Source: Nymphaea colorata (lineage: Eukaryota > Streptophyta > Magnoliopsida > Nymphaeales > Nymphaeaceae). From it: 64,000 nucleotides of DNA. Position numbers and translations under genes: made by a program. The stretch spans positions 12,196,183-12,260,182 of the forward strand of contig NC_045148.1 of assembly GCF_008831285.2 (NCBI RefSeq), read 5' to 3'. The notes beneath the pieces are model-generated. The model worked only from the letters and a program-made list of their open reading frames with translations, had not been told where the DNA came from and did not search any database. How positions within the stretch are numbered: the stretch's first letter is position 1; the number at the start of each line of letters is the position of its first letter. Of this stretch, positions 44,836 to 57,028 are shown piece after piece.

Positions 44836-46109
44836 GATATTTTGACCTTGGTAGACTGAAGAGAAATCTAGAGGACAATGCAGAGATTAAAAATCGAAAC
44901 AATTTTGGCATAGGAAAACAAAGATTCTTTTGAAACATCTATCCAGTCTTTGATGAAAAACTTGGTGCATAGTGTAAATGAAATGCAGAGAGATAAACAT
45001 ATTAACAGACAAGATACACACAGAACACTTCAAATAGTACCCCCTAATAACATGTCTCTATCATGGAAGTATTGAAATCAGCTTGATCACCTAAAATTGG
45101 ATATCCCAGGATTTCAAATTCTTAGTTGTTCGATATATCAATATGTTTGTATACTTGAACGAGAGGTTCAGAGTATGCAGCATAGACTCCTTTAAATGGG
45201 GTTCTGAAGGTTAATGACTTCTATCTCATTGATCACTCATGAATCTATCCGGGCTAATTTCTCGTTATAGGTTAGGGGAGGGCTAGTACCCACTTCCAGT
45301 AGATATAGGTTCTGCCTTTGAACCACCATGAGCTAATACATGTAGGGAGCATTCCATAGCATGATGACCGGGACATGTAGGTGAGGGAAAATTTTGAAAC
45401 ATGTAAGCACATGCATAAACAATTGGATCTAATGCAATGAGGCATAAGGTAAAGGTTAAAATAAAAAAAAGAACCAAACATTGTTTTCTAAAAACTCCTA
45501 AATTGAGAGGAGTAATATGTGATCCTATATCTGAGTGAATATGGAAAATTCCCCTCAATTCTAGGTTCAAATGCACAAGATAAATATTTACCTTCATCAA
45601 ATGAGGGTGTGAAGATGGCTATAAGGATGAGACAACATTTAGAACATGAAAAATTTAGATATTTTTGTCTCGTCAAATAGTGATAGGTCTCATCATGGTC
45701 GCCACTTGTTTACATGTAAAATTTTTTCAAATCTAACATGAAAACCATATAAAAATCATGCACGTTTTAAAATCTAAGTAGATCTCAGAGTTAGAGTGAT
45801 GGACAAAAAGAAATTAATCTAAAGTCTTTTCATGTCTAGATTATCATAGATCAATGCAAATCAAGACCTTAGATCTAAAACGATGCATGCAAAATTAAGT
45901 CATGTAACTAGACCAAGGACTAGACTACATGTTCCATTTCTAAGGACTAGACGACATGTTCCATTTCAAGGAAAAACTGGATCTGTATCAAGGAAAAACT
46001 GGATCTGAATCCAAAACTTGTAATCATGATCCAATAAATTTTGTATGATTTTTTTTCTAAATTGAAATAGGAGATATCATAAGGGTGCAAAATATCATGT
46101 CATGTCATG
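44836..46109. other. Sequence flanking the gypsy gag, no gene seen
   Basis: AT-rich. It may include the leader of the gypsy element, but no LTR or primer site was identified. Confidence 0.35.
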
Positions 46110-46450
46110 GAAGTTCACGATCCAAAATTCAAGATTTGAGATGAAAATCCAATATCCAGAACTAATATTCAGTATCCAAAATCTGAGACACGAAATCCAT
46201 AATTTAATGTTTGAGATCTAAAATCTGAAATCCCAAATCCAAGATTTAAATTCAAAATAAAAAAATCTTAGTTTGTGATCCAAAATCTGAAGCCCATAAT
46301 TTGAAATCTATAATCTAATATCCATAATTTGAGATCTAAAATCCAATAATTAAGTTCCAAATCTCAATATCAGAATTGGGTTTAATATCAAGGTTTAGAT
46401 TAGTTACATGGTTCATAATTTGAATCCACTGTCTTGAATTGAGATATTAG
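46110..46450 (+). repeat. Degenerate AAATC/GAGATC minisatellite
   Basis: Dozens of words such as AAAATCTGAG, GAAATCC, GAGATCTAAAATC and CCATAATTTGAG follow each other with a loose 12-20-bp spacing. Similar wording appears at 31400-31570 and 47760-47960. Confidence 0.6.
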
Positions 46451-49299
46451 ATCCAAGTAGGCTAGGGATGGGTTGGTCAAATGGACTACATTTGGTCTTT
46501 CCTATACTGAATTTAAACCTACCTAGGGATAGGTTTGACTGTAGTAAATGAGTTTGGTCTTAGTCTAACCATGTGATATGTGATATATTTTTCATTCATT
46601 TAATATGAATGAGTGTTAAGAAAAGTTTTTACTATATTTATGTTATAGGACTAAGTTTGTTTGTATAGGCTCTAAGACTAGTCTGAACTAGGTCTTAGAC
46701 AATTGAGCTAGAGTTTTGAACTTTATGGCAACATGACCTAGTGTTTTTAAAATCATTTAAAGAAATTGATTTCTAAAAGATATTTTGGAAAACTATGATT
46801 TTGAAATGACTCTTATATGAGGACCAAACTAGATTTAGGTCTTCACATGCTTGGCTGATGCACACATGGTATGTTACTTTCGCTGGCCCAGTCTGGTTTC
46901 AGGCAAGAGGTGCATGTAGGTGGATGGCGGTTCTATGCATATTAAAAAAAGTTGTGTAACACATGGTTAAATAAATCATGAAAGCAAACTGTATTCTATA
47001 TGCATGCTTAGTAAAATTAAGTAAACAAAATCAAAGAATTTAACATGCTAAAACAAAAAGAAAACTAAATTAAATATGATAAAAGCAAAAACTAAAGTAA
47101 ACATACATAAAGATAAGAACTAAATTACAAATAAGAAAAGAAAGAAGATGGAAGGTACCCCAAAGTTTTAGCTTGTTTTGAGCTAGATCCTTTTTTCAGG
47201 TTGAAATTTTACCAACTTTTGGGCTGCTCAAGCAATAGCTCAAGGTGTATAGTGCCAAAGGGGAGGATTGAGGCCTATTTATAGGAGAGAGAAGTTGCAA
47301 ACCCCCTTGGCATTATCGATCTAAGACTAAACTTTTGGCACACCCTCTCTCCTCTTTAACAATCCAAAACCATAAGTTTAGAGTACATTTTTAATCATAT
47401 TTTGCAAATTGTGATATCGTCCACACTCTAAATCTGATTATGTAAACAGAAATGTGTGCACGAAGAATTGTTCATCGATTGTTGATATTGTACATGGATA
47501 GGAACGAAAAACACGAAAATGTCAAGAGGAGGAAACACACTTTTGAACCTTATTCTAAAACTTGGTATAAATTAGAAAAATGTTCGTCCCAGGATATTGA
47601 TTTCGGTTTTGTCTACACTAGAGCATTCAACAAAGAATTATGCATGTTTCAAGTGCTTATGTGTAAATTGTGTGCATTGACATTAAGCATGAAGTGAGAA
47701 AGTCGTGACACATTTTTTTGATATAATGTATCACATGCGGTTCCTAGATCTAGGTTTGTTGTTGAGACCCAAATCCAAGTCCAGATCCAAGAAAATTTCT
47801 AGAAGATAGATCCAAATATGGTATTGGAATTTTGATTCTGATTTGATATCAAGGATCTGAAATGAGAATAATAGATTTGGATCTATATAAAGATAAATTT
47901 CAGATAGAAGACTTTGATATGAAATCTGTGTATGGAAATCAGACTTAGATATATGATCTGGATCAAAAATATGAAATGAAGATCTGAAAGCAGCATGTAC
48001 TTGGACCTAATTCGAGCTGTGCTAGGTGGGTTCAAGCTATATGACATGGAGTGGAGGTCAACCAGATACATGAAATGTATGAAAAGCTAACTGAGTTTCA
48101 TGTGGCTCCTAAGTTAAGTTTTATGAAAAATATGTGCACGGTGACAAATGACCAAAAAATCCTTATGTGTGATTTTGGTTGAAATAGGTTCAAACAAACC
48201 GATTCACTTGAACTAAGGTTCTAGAATCAAAGAAAATTAAAGACCAAGTTGTATGTGACCTATGCTTTATGTTTATGCATAAGAATATGGCTTTACAAAG
48301 AAATGACAATTTTGCCCCTATGTGTATTTCAATAATTATAGATGAATTTTCTCTATCTAACTAAATTAGTCTATGGCTAGGTTCCCAAATAGACTAGGTT
48401 AAAATCTTGCTGAAAAATTCTCCTCGGATTGCTCTAAAAATCAAAAATAAATTTTTTCTAAGCTGTATACGACACATTTATAAAGGAAAACTAGGTAAGG
48501 ACATAAAAATTCAACTTCCGTTGGAATTTTCACATGTGGTGGTAGGAGGACTTGCAAAAACTATTTAAAGGTAAGGACATGTTGAAAGATTGGAAAAATC
48601 ACTTTAATTTTGCAAAATTGAGCTTGATAACAATTTACAAAGTGTAGTAAGTATTAGGAATGAGCTCCGCAGCTTTCGAAAGTGAACTGAACTCAAATTG
48701 GAAACAATAAACTGAAACTGAACTACGGGAATATTGATTTACTCATGATAAACATAATCTCAAATCGGTTTCAGTTCACTCTATTTGATTGAGATCAAAT
48801 TTAGTACAAACTCCTAAAATTAAGAGAGAGAAAGAACCAGTAGCAATCTACAAATTAGTAAATGACAAAAACTTAGGTTGGGTGACTCAAAATAGGTGAA
48901 AGAAAATTTTCTCTCCATTAAGATAAACTTGTTTTCACTAGGTTGAGTTAAAGATCATAGTTTTAAGTTCCTACACTTATTTAAGCCACAAAGGGAGTTG
49001 GCTTCATACTAGGATAACCCTCGTGAGTTGACTCTGGCTACTCCTGGGGTCATGTAAAATTGAGAAATTGCATAATTGCTCAATGTTAGGTTAATTTTCA
49101 GATTTTTGGTGAAAATCCATACTTTCTAGATCAAGATTCCAGGATAAAGGGGAAAATTGGTAATTTTAGTTTGGACAACCTAGGTGATCTAGGTTTGGGT
49201 CTGGGTTTGGTTGTTCAATGCTGGTGTAAAAAGTGCTTGTTTGACTCAAAAAAGACTTTTATTATTGAGCTTTCGTTTTTGAAAAACAATTTGAAAATC
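46451..49299. other. Intergenic sequence without recognisable genes
   Basis: AT-rich. The frame at 47452-47697 has no recognisable domain. GATCC/AAATC words at 47760-47960 resemble the 46.1-kb minisatellite. Confidence 0.4.
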
Positions 49300-50985
49300 T
49301 CATGGCGTTCATAATCTAGTGAAACATTCCACACTTTGCTTAAGCAATCTACCTACCCACATTGGGATTTCTCCCTTCCATGTACTTACTAGGGAGCAAC
49401 GTTAGCCAAATGCTTCCACCTATTTAGGCCAGGGCGTTCTACTTTCCATGATTCCCTTCAACAGACGTTGCTTTCCCTTTCCATTGAGCCACACAACAAA
49501 GCCTACCTCTTTGTTGGCGTTAAGGCAAGATCCCCAGTTCAGCACCTTGAACATTGCATTATCAAAGTCCTTTACACCCTCCTTGATGATGGAAATTGAT
49601 TATTGATTCTCATCCTCATTATAGTAGCCAAGGGTAAAATTTGATATTTAATTTTGCAGGCTAGGATATAGAGGCCATTTGGATGGGAATGCTTCAAGTT
49701 AATGTCACAAACTATACCTGTATCAATCCACAGGTTCATTGCCTCTCTTTCCAAACCTTTCCAATCTAGAGCTCTGAAGTTGTCTATGCACTATTGCCAA
49801 ATAATTTGAGGAAACACCTTCAACTTATCAGTATTCTAGTTGTTATGGACAATCTGGTTTGGCTCCACCACAATTTCCAACACACCATGTGAAAGGTGGC
49901 ATTAGAGCACTACCTAAGCCGCCTATGCTTGGGTTTATCTCTCCCCCAAGCTTGATGCTTGTCCCTAATCCCCTGCCACCGGGTTTTACCTCTGCCAAAA
50001 TGCCTTACTACTCTACAAATGATCCTTGCATGTTCCAGTGGATCAACGGATGCAAGTTGGAATCCTCGTGCCGCCCGCAAAGATAGCACTGCTTGCAATG
50101 CATAGGCAATGTTTTTTTAGGAAATCTAAGGTATGAAGCTTGTTCAAGCATCCACCAACTTTCCTTATTGCTCCTCTTTCTTGTTGCCCCATAGAATTCA
50201 GCCACCAATGTCTTGTGATTGGGTTTTGATACCCATCCCAACCAATCCTCCTTCTCCCTAAGACTGATATTTGCAATGGTGTTCATTACAGTCGTTAGGG
50301 GAATGGGGTGGCTCAAGTATTTATTTCTAGCTGCAATCTTCAATCTAAAGTCGTGTCTTAGGCTGCTATAGTTTTCCCCTTGGATTCATTTGGATAGGAT
50401 GCCATTGCTCCATTTGCCAATCCATAGCTTCACCTCCAGCCCATTCTCCACTTTCTGGTTCAGATTGCTATCTACTTTTCATAAACCCAGTTGATGCTCT
50501 TCCAATAGGAAGAGACTGCCTAGGGATTTTTTAAAGGCCCTAGGGTCCGTGAGGGGCCAAGGTACCTCCAAGAGATTTCGTCATATGCCTTTGACAAATG
50601 CATCTTGAGGCAAGCAACTTATTATTTGTTTTTCACAAGGAAGTCTAACACGTCTTGGGTTACAAACAGCTGAACATGTATGACTCTGTTCTTTAAGGAA
50701 GCACCCAGCATGTCATCAATGATTCCCAATAAGGCTTTTTGCATTTTTTTCACCATAATCTTAGAAATAATTTTGAATATGGTGTTGCATAGAGCGATGG
50801 CCTAACAATCCTCCGCCATAACTGCTTGCTAGAACTTAGGCAACAACATTATGTTAAAATGTGTGACACTATTGGCCATCTTCCCAGTGCTAAAGAAGGA
50901 AATAATGGTGTTGCAGGTGTCATCTCTGATCACATCCCACATGTTTTGAAAGACATACAAAATCAAGACTTGGCCCAAAACACCA
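49300..50985 (-). pseudogene. Decayed LINE (L1-type) reverse transcriptase
   Basis: Minus-strand text in the order of a plant L1 ORF2. From about 50960: MWDVIRDDTCNTIISFF and TGKMANSVTHFNIMLLPKF, then after a stop AIALCNTIFKIISKIMVKKM. That is the LINE RT region (normally RPISLCNxxYKIISKxL). At 50343-50008 there is a zf-RVT-like domain with LRFPKKTLPMHCKQCYLCGR. Further C-terminal text (about 49740-49860) is shredded. The YxDD box was not found intact. A possible endonuclease remnant lies at 51030-51240. No poly-A tail was recognised at the left end. Confidence 0.65.
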
Positions 50986-51240
50986 AAATCACGATATTTT
51001 CTCCAATTTATCCCTGAAAGATATACATTTCATACCAAAACAATAGGAAGCATGAGATTTAACATTAATTTTGTGGATGAATGAAAGAAAAATATAATAA
51101 AAAGATGGTGCATGTTAAGCATCATCACCATGCACTTGACCCCATGGACGGTAGCTATGCAGGAAGATGATGACTTTGTCAAAAGTTTTATAATGACTCC
51201 AAAGCTAGAAGAGACAATGGCTACAAGCGAAAACACTGAC

Positions 51241-52330
51241 AACAGATGTTGATAGAAAGTTCATAATCTTGTGAATGCTATGGGCTAGTTTAAGAAACAA
51301 GTAATACTCGAATAGATCTGACTTTTTTTGTTGTAAATATATTCACATTGAGCTTCATGCATTCCATTGGGTAGGAGTGAATAAACATACTATACTAGAG
51401 GATTTATTGTGAAAATGCCATTAACAACTACATCCATTCATGACCCATAATGTAGCACAAGTAAATCACAAGTACCGCACAAGTTTGCCTTAACAATTGG
51501 GGAAGAGCATGACATGTCCTATGACACAATATAATAACTGCTTGCATAATCAACACAAAGCTCTTCTTATCCTAAATATGTATATGCCTTATTCTATCAT
51601 AGTGACACATTAGTGGATGCATATTATAACTAACACATGATACGCCCATACTATGATAGTCAAACCCAAAAAATATATGTACTTAAAAACATTGTGTCTA
51701 TACAAAAAGTCATCATCCTACATGATCGAATATATAGCACCAAGCCCATAACAAAAATGTGAGCTAAGAATGGCATAAATCATGAGGCACAACAATCACC
51801 CCCTATCCTAACAGCATCACGAGCGACCACTTGAAAACAAACTTCAACGTGCCAGAGATAAACCCTGAGCATGGCCCATCCTGGACCTACAATGCAGAAT
51901 CCAAGCAATCCATATACAAACAATATAACCTATATGTGCAACAAAGTATTCACCATAACTAACATACTGCGTGCCCACATACATAGTCTTGAACACTGAG
52001 CGACAACAATTCTTTATTGAGATGTACAAGACTACACATAAGATCGCAGCACAGTTTATGATCATCACACACAAACAGAGTCACCGGGTGACAAAAGAAG
52101 ATAGGGCAACCTTTACTGTGACTCGAAACTAGGTTGAGCTTAGGTATCACTGTTGCGGCTGCTTTGTCCCACCCACTTCATGGGGATGGGCTCATGGCTA
52201 GTCATTATTAAATGTCTTGGCCGTTTTTGCCTAACAAAAAAAGGTGGCCAATACACATATTGGATGATTTTTTGTGGCGAAAAATAAATAAATCTATCGA
52301 ACAACTAGAGGTAGCTCACAAAAATTTTGC
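51241..52330. other. Intergenic sequence without recognisable genes
   Basis: AT-rich, no element ends recognised. Confidence 0.4.
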
Positions 52331-53060
52331 AAACTATATATAGCGAAAGAGAGAGAGAGAGGGCCTCCCCAACACTTTAGTAGTCAGTGGGGACCCCTCA
52401 CCCATATGAATGCTCAGTGATCTCTTGAGAACTAAGTCACCATGGTGTGGCAGAAGTGGACCCACACCTGCGTCGATGCGATGCGGGTGCAACCAAGATT
52501 CGCACCCAAACTGCACCTGCTCAAGGGGTCGCACCCAAACCGCACCAGTAAGGATACATGGCAGTAGGGAGAGAGAGAGTGCGGGAGAAAGGGCGGTAGG
52601 GAGAGGAGAGGGAGTGCAGGAGAGAGGGCATGAGAGTTTGCCTGCCAGAGTGATTGAGTGCAGGTAGAAATGGAAACAGACAGATATGTCTAGACAGAGG
52701 AAGAGGGACGACTCGAAAGCTTGGGACAGAGGGAGAGAGACGACACGCTTTGGGGGAACAGGGAGAGCAAGGGTGAGGGGGACTGAAGGCGAGACGAAAA
52801 GAGGGCGAGTGAGGAGCGTGGGAGGAAGAGAGTGCAGACAAAGAAGGCTCGGGCGAGACAGGGTGAGAAGGAAGGGGGAAACAGATGAGAGAGAAAAAAA
52901 AACCCTAGTTACCCTAATCGCCATTGCACCACACTGCCACTGCTTCTTCCTCCACCTTCTTCTTCTCTGCATCGAATGCTCAACAGAGGGCAACGACAAG
53001 GGAGACAAAGAGGAAGAGGAATGAGAGGGCAATGAAAAGGGAAAAGGGAGACAAAGAGTA
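52331..53060. other. Purine-rich (GAGAG) tract and flanks
   Basis: From about 52560 to 52900 the plus strand is dominated by G and A (GAGAGAGAG, GGGAGA). The short word TCGCACCCAAAC occurs twice at 52500-52542. The long Ser/Pro/Leu frame on the other strand is a composition artefact. The composition mirrors the CT-rich part of the candidate LTR at 40.2 kb, on the opposite strand. Confidence 0.5.
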
Positions 53061-53075
53061 AGAGGAGAAGGGGAA

Positions 53076-53215
53076 CCCCGTCGGGCCCAAGACCCGGCCC
53101 GGGCCCGACCCGATTATTTGACGGGCCGTGCCGGGCCGGGCCTGGTCGACCATACCCGAGGCCCAGCCCGTCCCGTTTTTGTTAACTGGCGGGCCGGGTC
53201 GGCCCGATGCCCACA
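53076..53215. repeat. GGCCCG-rich cluster left of the H3 pseudogene
   Basis: Dense alternation of CGGGCC and GGCCCG words. A related cluster lies at 54010-54185. These are typical of high-copy plant MITE-like repeats whose family I cannot name. Confidence 0.6.
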
Positions 53216-53496
53216 TGACCGTCTCCGCCTCCTCCCCGTCAGCTCTCCGCCCTGCCAACAACCCCATCGGCTTCACTCTGATCCCGAACGGTGACCAAGG
53301 CAGCCTTGCGCTCCCTTCCTTCCCCAACCTCTTCCTTCCGCCTGAGATTTTCAGTGTGGCTCTCCCGTGCAACAACAAAGTGTGATGTACGTGATCTTCG
53401 CCATTTCGAACCCCAAAACCCAAACAGAAAGAAAGAACGGGAAACCCTAGCAAAACTAATCTTCACCAAGCACCAACTTGCTTCTGATGTACTCGA

Positions 53497-53798
53497 TCAA
53501 GCGCGCTCGCCTTTGATGCGCCTTGCCAATTGGATATCCTTTGGCATGATCGTCACCCTCTTGGCGTGGATGGCGCACATATTGGTGTCTTGAAGTGATG
53601 CAACGGCGGTGCTTTGAAACCTCAGATCGGTCTTGAAATCCTGAGCGATCACACGGACGAGACGCTGGAAGGGTATGAGGCTTCTTGACTCCTCCGGTCG
53701 CTGACGCCGATTTTCGGGCGGCCTTGGTAGACAGTTGCTTCTTGGGGGCCTCCCCCCCACCCAGTGGATTTGCCGGCAGTTTGCTTGGTACGAGCCAT
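53497..53798 (-). pseudogene. Histone H3 retro-pseudogene
   Basis: Start ATG at 53798: [13 protein letters not shown], then a G/C slip. [23 protein letters not shown] follows in another frame, then in a third frame [58 protein letters not shown] and a stop at 53497. This is intron-less H3. Two internal segments are missing: the stretch between KKPH and PFQRLV, including the first helix, and EAAEAYLVGLFE before DTN. The frame is broken at least twice, so no nucleosomal H3 can be made. About 160 bp upstream is CT-rich and leader-like. It sits between two GGCCCG clusters, which suggests transport within a mobile element. Confidence 0.9.
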
Positions 53799-54009
53799 CG
53801 TAAACAATAGAGGATGGGCAAAGGGCTACGGAGGCAGATGGATAGAGAGACCAAGAAGAAAAAGAGAATGAGGACAGATGGTTTCGGTGGGCTTGTTCTC
53901 CGGTGGGTTTGTCGTCGACGATGCCGTTGACGACAGCCATGGAAAAGACAACCGCAGTTCGATGATGACGAATGGGAAAATGCGAAAAGGGAGGGAGGGC
54001 GCGACGGAT

Positions 54010-54185
54010 GAAAGAAGACCTAATGGGCCGTCGGGCCGAGCTGGGCCTAGAGAATGCTAACCGGGCAGGACCCGTTAAGATCTTGGGTCGTGTCGGGCTC
54101 ACTCAAGTTGTGCATGATAAGGAAAATATTTGACCCGAACCCGAACCGGCCCGACGCCCAGGCCTACCCACATCGGGTCCTGACC
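54010..54185. repeat. GGCCCG-rich cluster right of the H3 pseudogene
   Basis: Contains GGGCCGTCGGGCCGAGCTGG and CCCGAACCCGAACCGGCCC. Read on the opposite strand it shares AGGCCCAGC..GCCCG wording with the left cluster, consistent with inverted ends. The repeat words are short, so this is weak. Confidence 0.5.
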
Positions 54186-54289
54186 CCTATCGGATATTAC
54201 TTGCCCTTGCTTGATTTGGATAAGATATTGAGTCAAATATAAACTCCGTGTGATCAGATGTTACTTCTTAAAGCAGATATCTAAGTTTA

Positions 54290-54415
54290 GATATTTGTTA
54301 GAATCTTATATAATATTAATATATATTATATATAATGTTTATAATTTTTTGTCATATATATTTATATATATTAATATATTATAATAATAAATTAATAATA
54401 ATAATAATAAATACG
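54290..54415. repeat. AT-rich tract upstream of CPSF30
   Basis: TATATTAATATAT and (AATAAT)n-like sequence for about 125 bp. It could be a matrix-attachment or promoter-distal region; function unknown. Confidence 0.6.
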
Positions 54416-54831
54416 ATCACTGACATAGCTTAAGAGTCAAAGCCCAAAATGTGCGAGCCCCTATGAATCAAACCGAGGAGGACAGGCGCCCGCAATGGGC
54501 CTGCTCCAAAAACTTTAACTGGGGATGCAACGCAACGTGCCATCTCCTGGGAAGGCGCCATCAAGCTTGCCCAATCACACTGTACGTCATTTGGAGTGTG
54601 AGAGAGAAAAAGAGAGAGAGAAATCGTACCAGAATCACCATTGACTCCATCCTGGCGTTAGGACAACGCGCTCTCATTCAGACGTTCACACAACAGCTCT
54701 TGTTCAATACTCCGTCCGAGGCTTGGAACGGGAACCAAAGGAAGTGTCAGGATTCCAGAGTGGGCAAAAGGGCAGATCCTCGCTCTTAAACCCAAGATCC
54801 TAGACAGTGAGGGGGAGCTGAACGGGCAGGC
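54416..54831 (+). promoter_or_regulatory. Upstream region and probable 5' UTR of CPSF30
   Basis: No TATA box stands out. A GA-rich patch (GTGAGAGAGAAAAAGAGAGAG, about 54598-54621) precedes the likely leader. An in-frame stop before ATG 54832 (TAG at 54811, TGA at 54821 in other frames) shows no longer N-terminus is needed. Confidence 0.4.
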
Positions 54832-55211
54832 ATGGATGAGCAGGATGGAGCACTCAGCTTCGACTTCGAGGGTGGTCTCGACGCCGGCATCGCCAATCCC
54901 GGTGGAACTGCCACCGTTCCCCTCGCCCCATCGGATCCTTCCGCCCCCGCTGGCGTCAGCGGCCTGCCAGCATCCTCAACCGTCGACCCAGCGGCCGCCG
55001 CCGTAAACCCCATGGCGCGCAGGAGCTTCCGACAGACGGTATGCCGTCACTGGCTGCGGAGCCTCTGCATGAAGGGCGATGCTTGCGGCTTTCTCCATCA
55101 GTATGACAAGGCGCGAATGCCCGTCTGTCGCTTCTTCCGCCTGTACGGCGAGTGCCGAGAGCAGGACTGCGTCTACAAGCACACTAACGAGGATATCAAA
55201 GAGTGCAACAT
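54832..55211 (+). CDS. CPSF30: CPSF30-type CCCH zinc-finger protein, exon 1
   Basis: ATG 54832 starts MDEQDGALSFDFEGGLDAG, the conserved plant CPSF30 N-terminus, followed by a variable Ala/Pro linker (residues 20-60). Zinc finger 1 is CRHWLRSLC..CGFLH (residues 71-89, C-x7-C-x5-C-x3-H). Finger 2 is CRFFRLYGEC..CVYKH (99-117, C-x8-C-x4-C-x3-H). Finger 3 begins CNM at 125 and is cut by the intron after AACAT. The donor GTACGA at 55212 joined to the acceptor at 56629 gives CNMYKLGFC. CPSF30 is the subunit of the cleavage and polyadenylation complex that binds RNA near the poly(A) signal. If the intron is retained, the frame runs on for about 20 residues to a stop near 55272. Confidence 0.95.
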
Positions 55212-56629
55212 GTACGATCCCTCTGTGTTTTGTTGCCTTCATTTTTTAAAAAAACTTTCTATGGTTCTGTAGGGCTGGCCGAAGGAAGGAATCAAGGGTG
55301 TGTTGCTTTTCTTATTTGGGGAAGCTTAACTGTTTTTGTTTTTTTGGTGATTGTGACTAGCCTGACGTTATGGGTCTTGTTGTAACACAGAGGGGTCTTG
55401 GTTTATGTTGTGATTTTCTTCCTTGGATTACGCTTCCTTGGTTCATGGCTTTCATTTGATATAGGAATAACTATTGGATGTGTTACTCTAATTTCGTAGA
55501 TGAAATTTGGTATTTATGATGTAACAAAATAATTGCCCGTTTGGTGGACGCGCGTTTGTTTTGGGTATTTTCTATGGTTGCTCAATCGATTAAAGTGAGG
55601 CGTACCCTCTTGATGAAAGTTGGGTATCAGAGAAAAGGGGAAATGACTGTTTAGGAGTTAATCTTTCACCTTTTCTTTTTCCCCCTTTTATTTTCTTCTT
55701 CATTTTGTGGGAGAGGGGGGCAAGTATCAGACCTACGGGAATAATTTCATATAAGAATCTCGAGGGTTTGTTTATCGATTTGACTTTCTTTATTTCATTA
55801 GCTATAAAGGTTGAGGGGTTGCTTGGTGCAATGGTGAAGTGCTGGTGCTGTCATCGTGAAGTCTGGTTCGGTTTCTCAGGGCGGGCAGCTCATGCAAAAG
55901 GAAGAAGACCCTGGTCAGCTCTTTTTGCTTCCTATAGCAACCTGAAATTTGGGATCGCTCTGGGTGTGCTCTCTCAACCCGCCTTAGTGATTGTTAAAAG
56001 AGAGCTTCTGGGTGAAATTTTCCAGTCTTTTTCGATGAGGCTTTTGTTTTCTTTGAGCGGGTTAGTGATTATTAGTAGAGATGGTGGGTGAAATTTTATT
56101 CTTTTTCGCAGAATCTTCCTTTTTTTTCCCACTAAATGGTATTGGAGATTTAAAATTTCCACTACGATCTTATGGACTTCAACAAGATGAAGATTTAAGC
56201 TGATAGAATTATAGAAAGATCCTTCTGCAATTCTATGCATATGCTGTATAGTGAAATTCTAAGTTTTACTTCTGATTTTGTTACATTTGATACTTGTCAA
56301 GGTTATATCTTCAGTTTGCAAAGTTTCACTACAGAGACACTAGATAGCAGCTATACTCTTTGTTTGATGCATGCAGATTTAGTCTTCGATCATTTTTTTC
56401 CTGCATCTCTGAACTGTCGTATCGTTTCTTTTAAAAGGCTTTTTCACAATAATAACTATTAAGTTTACCACCTTGATTATAAATGCACAAGCTATCACAC
56501 AGTTTTCCATAATCTTTGCCTAAAAACATCATAAATGCTACCTAGATGGTGCATATTGACTTGGTTTTTTCTTTGATATAATGGAAGCTGCAAGTTTGGA
56601 TCATGTCTGATGTCACTAAATACGCGTAG
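55212..56629 (+). other. CPSF30: CPSF30 intron 1
   Basis: 1418 bp, GT...AG, phase 2, splitting the third zinc finger. T-rich, with a tRNA-like SINE at 55812-55935. The retained-intron frame ends quickly. Confidence 0.9.
55812..55935 (+). mobile_element. Au-like tRNA-derived SINE in CPSF30 intron 1
   Basis: CTTGGTGCAATGGTGAAGTG carries a pol III box A (TGGTGCAATGG, 55824-55834). Box B-like GGTTCGGTTTC follows at 55864-55874, then GCTCATGCAAAAGG and ACCCTGG, in the order found in plant Au SINEs. Box B has drifted from GGTTCGANTCC. The 3' end and target duplication were not resolved. Confidence 0.5.
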
Positions 56630-57028
56630 GTACAAACTGGGATTCTGTCCAAATGGGCCTGACTGCCGTTACAGGCATGCAAAGCTTCCTGGACCTCCAC
56701 CATCAGTAGAAGAAGTATTTCAAAAGATTCAGCAGTTGAGTTCATTTAGTTCAGGTCCTTCAAACAGGTTTTATCAACATAGAAATGTTGGTTATACACC
56801 ACAAGGTGAAAAGACCCAGTTTCAACAAGGTTCTGTGGCAGTTAATTCTGGAGCAACAGCAAAACCTTCTTCCATTGGAGATTGTGCTACTATGCATCAT
56901 CAGCAGTCACAAAATCAGGTTCCCCAACAACAACAGGCCGGCCAAAGTCAGACCCAAAATCTTTCAAACAGTTTACTGAACCAAGTTAACAGATCTTCTG
57001 CTTCTCCACTCCCAAAGGGTCAATCCAG
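56630..57028 (+). CDS. CPSF30: CPSF30-type protein, exon 2
   Basis: Begins after the acceptor CGCGTAG and completes finger 3 (CNMYKLGFCPNGPDCRYRH with exon 1). It continues LPGPPPSVEEVFQKIQQLS, then a Gln/Asn/Ser-rich stretch (QQSQNQVPQQQQAG, SLLNQVNRSSASP), and ends KGQS plus two bases of an Arg codon at a donor AG|GTTGGT. In the long plant CPSF30 isoform the m6A-reading YTH domain follows at this point. If translation reads on into the intron it ends after about 36 more residues at 57137, resembling the short isoform. Exon 3 is not found in the next 7 kb. Confidence 0.92.

Noticed and set aside
52334-53032. 232-codon minus-strand frame as a gene
   Set aside because: Produced by a GA-rich tract that has no stops in several frames; composition artefact.
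53497-54102. 201-codon minus-strand frame as a host gene
   Set aside because: Its C-terminal half is histone H3 but the N-terminal half is an out-of-frame leader, and H3 itself is deleted and shifted.
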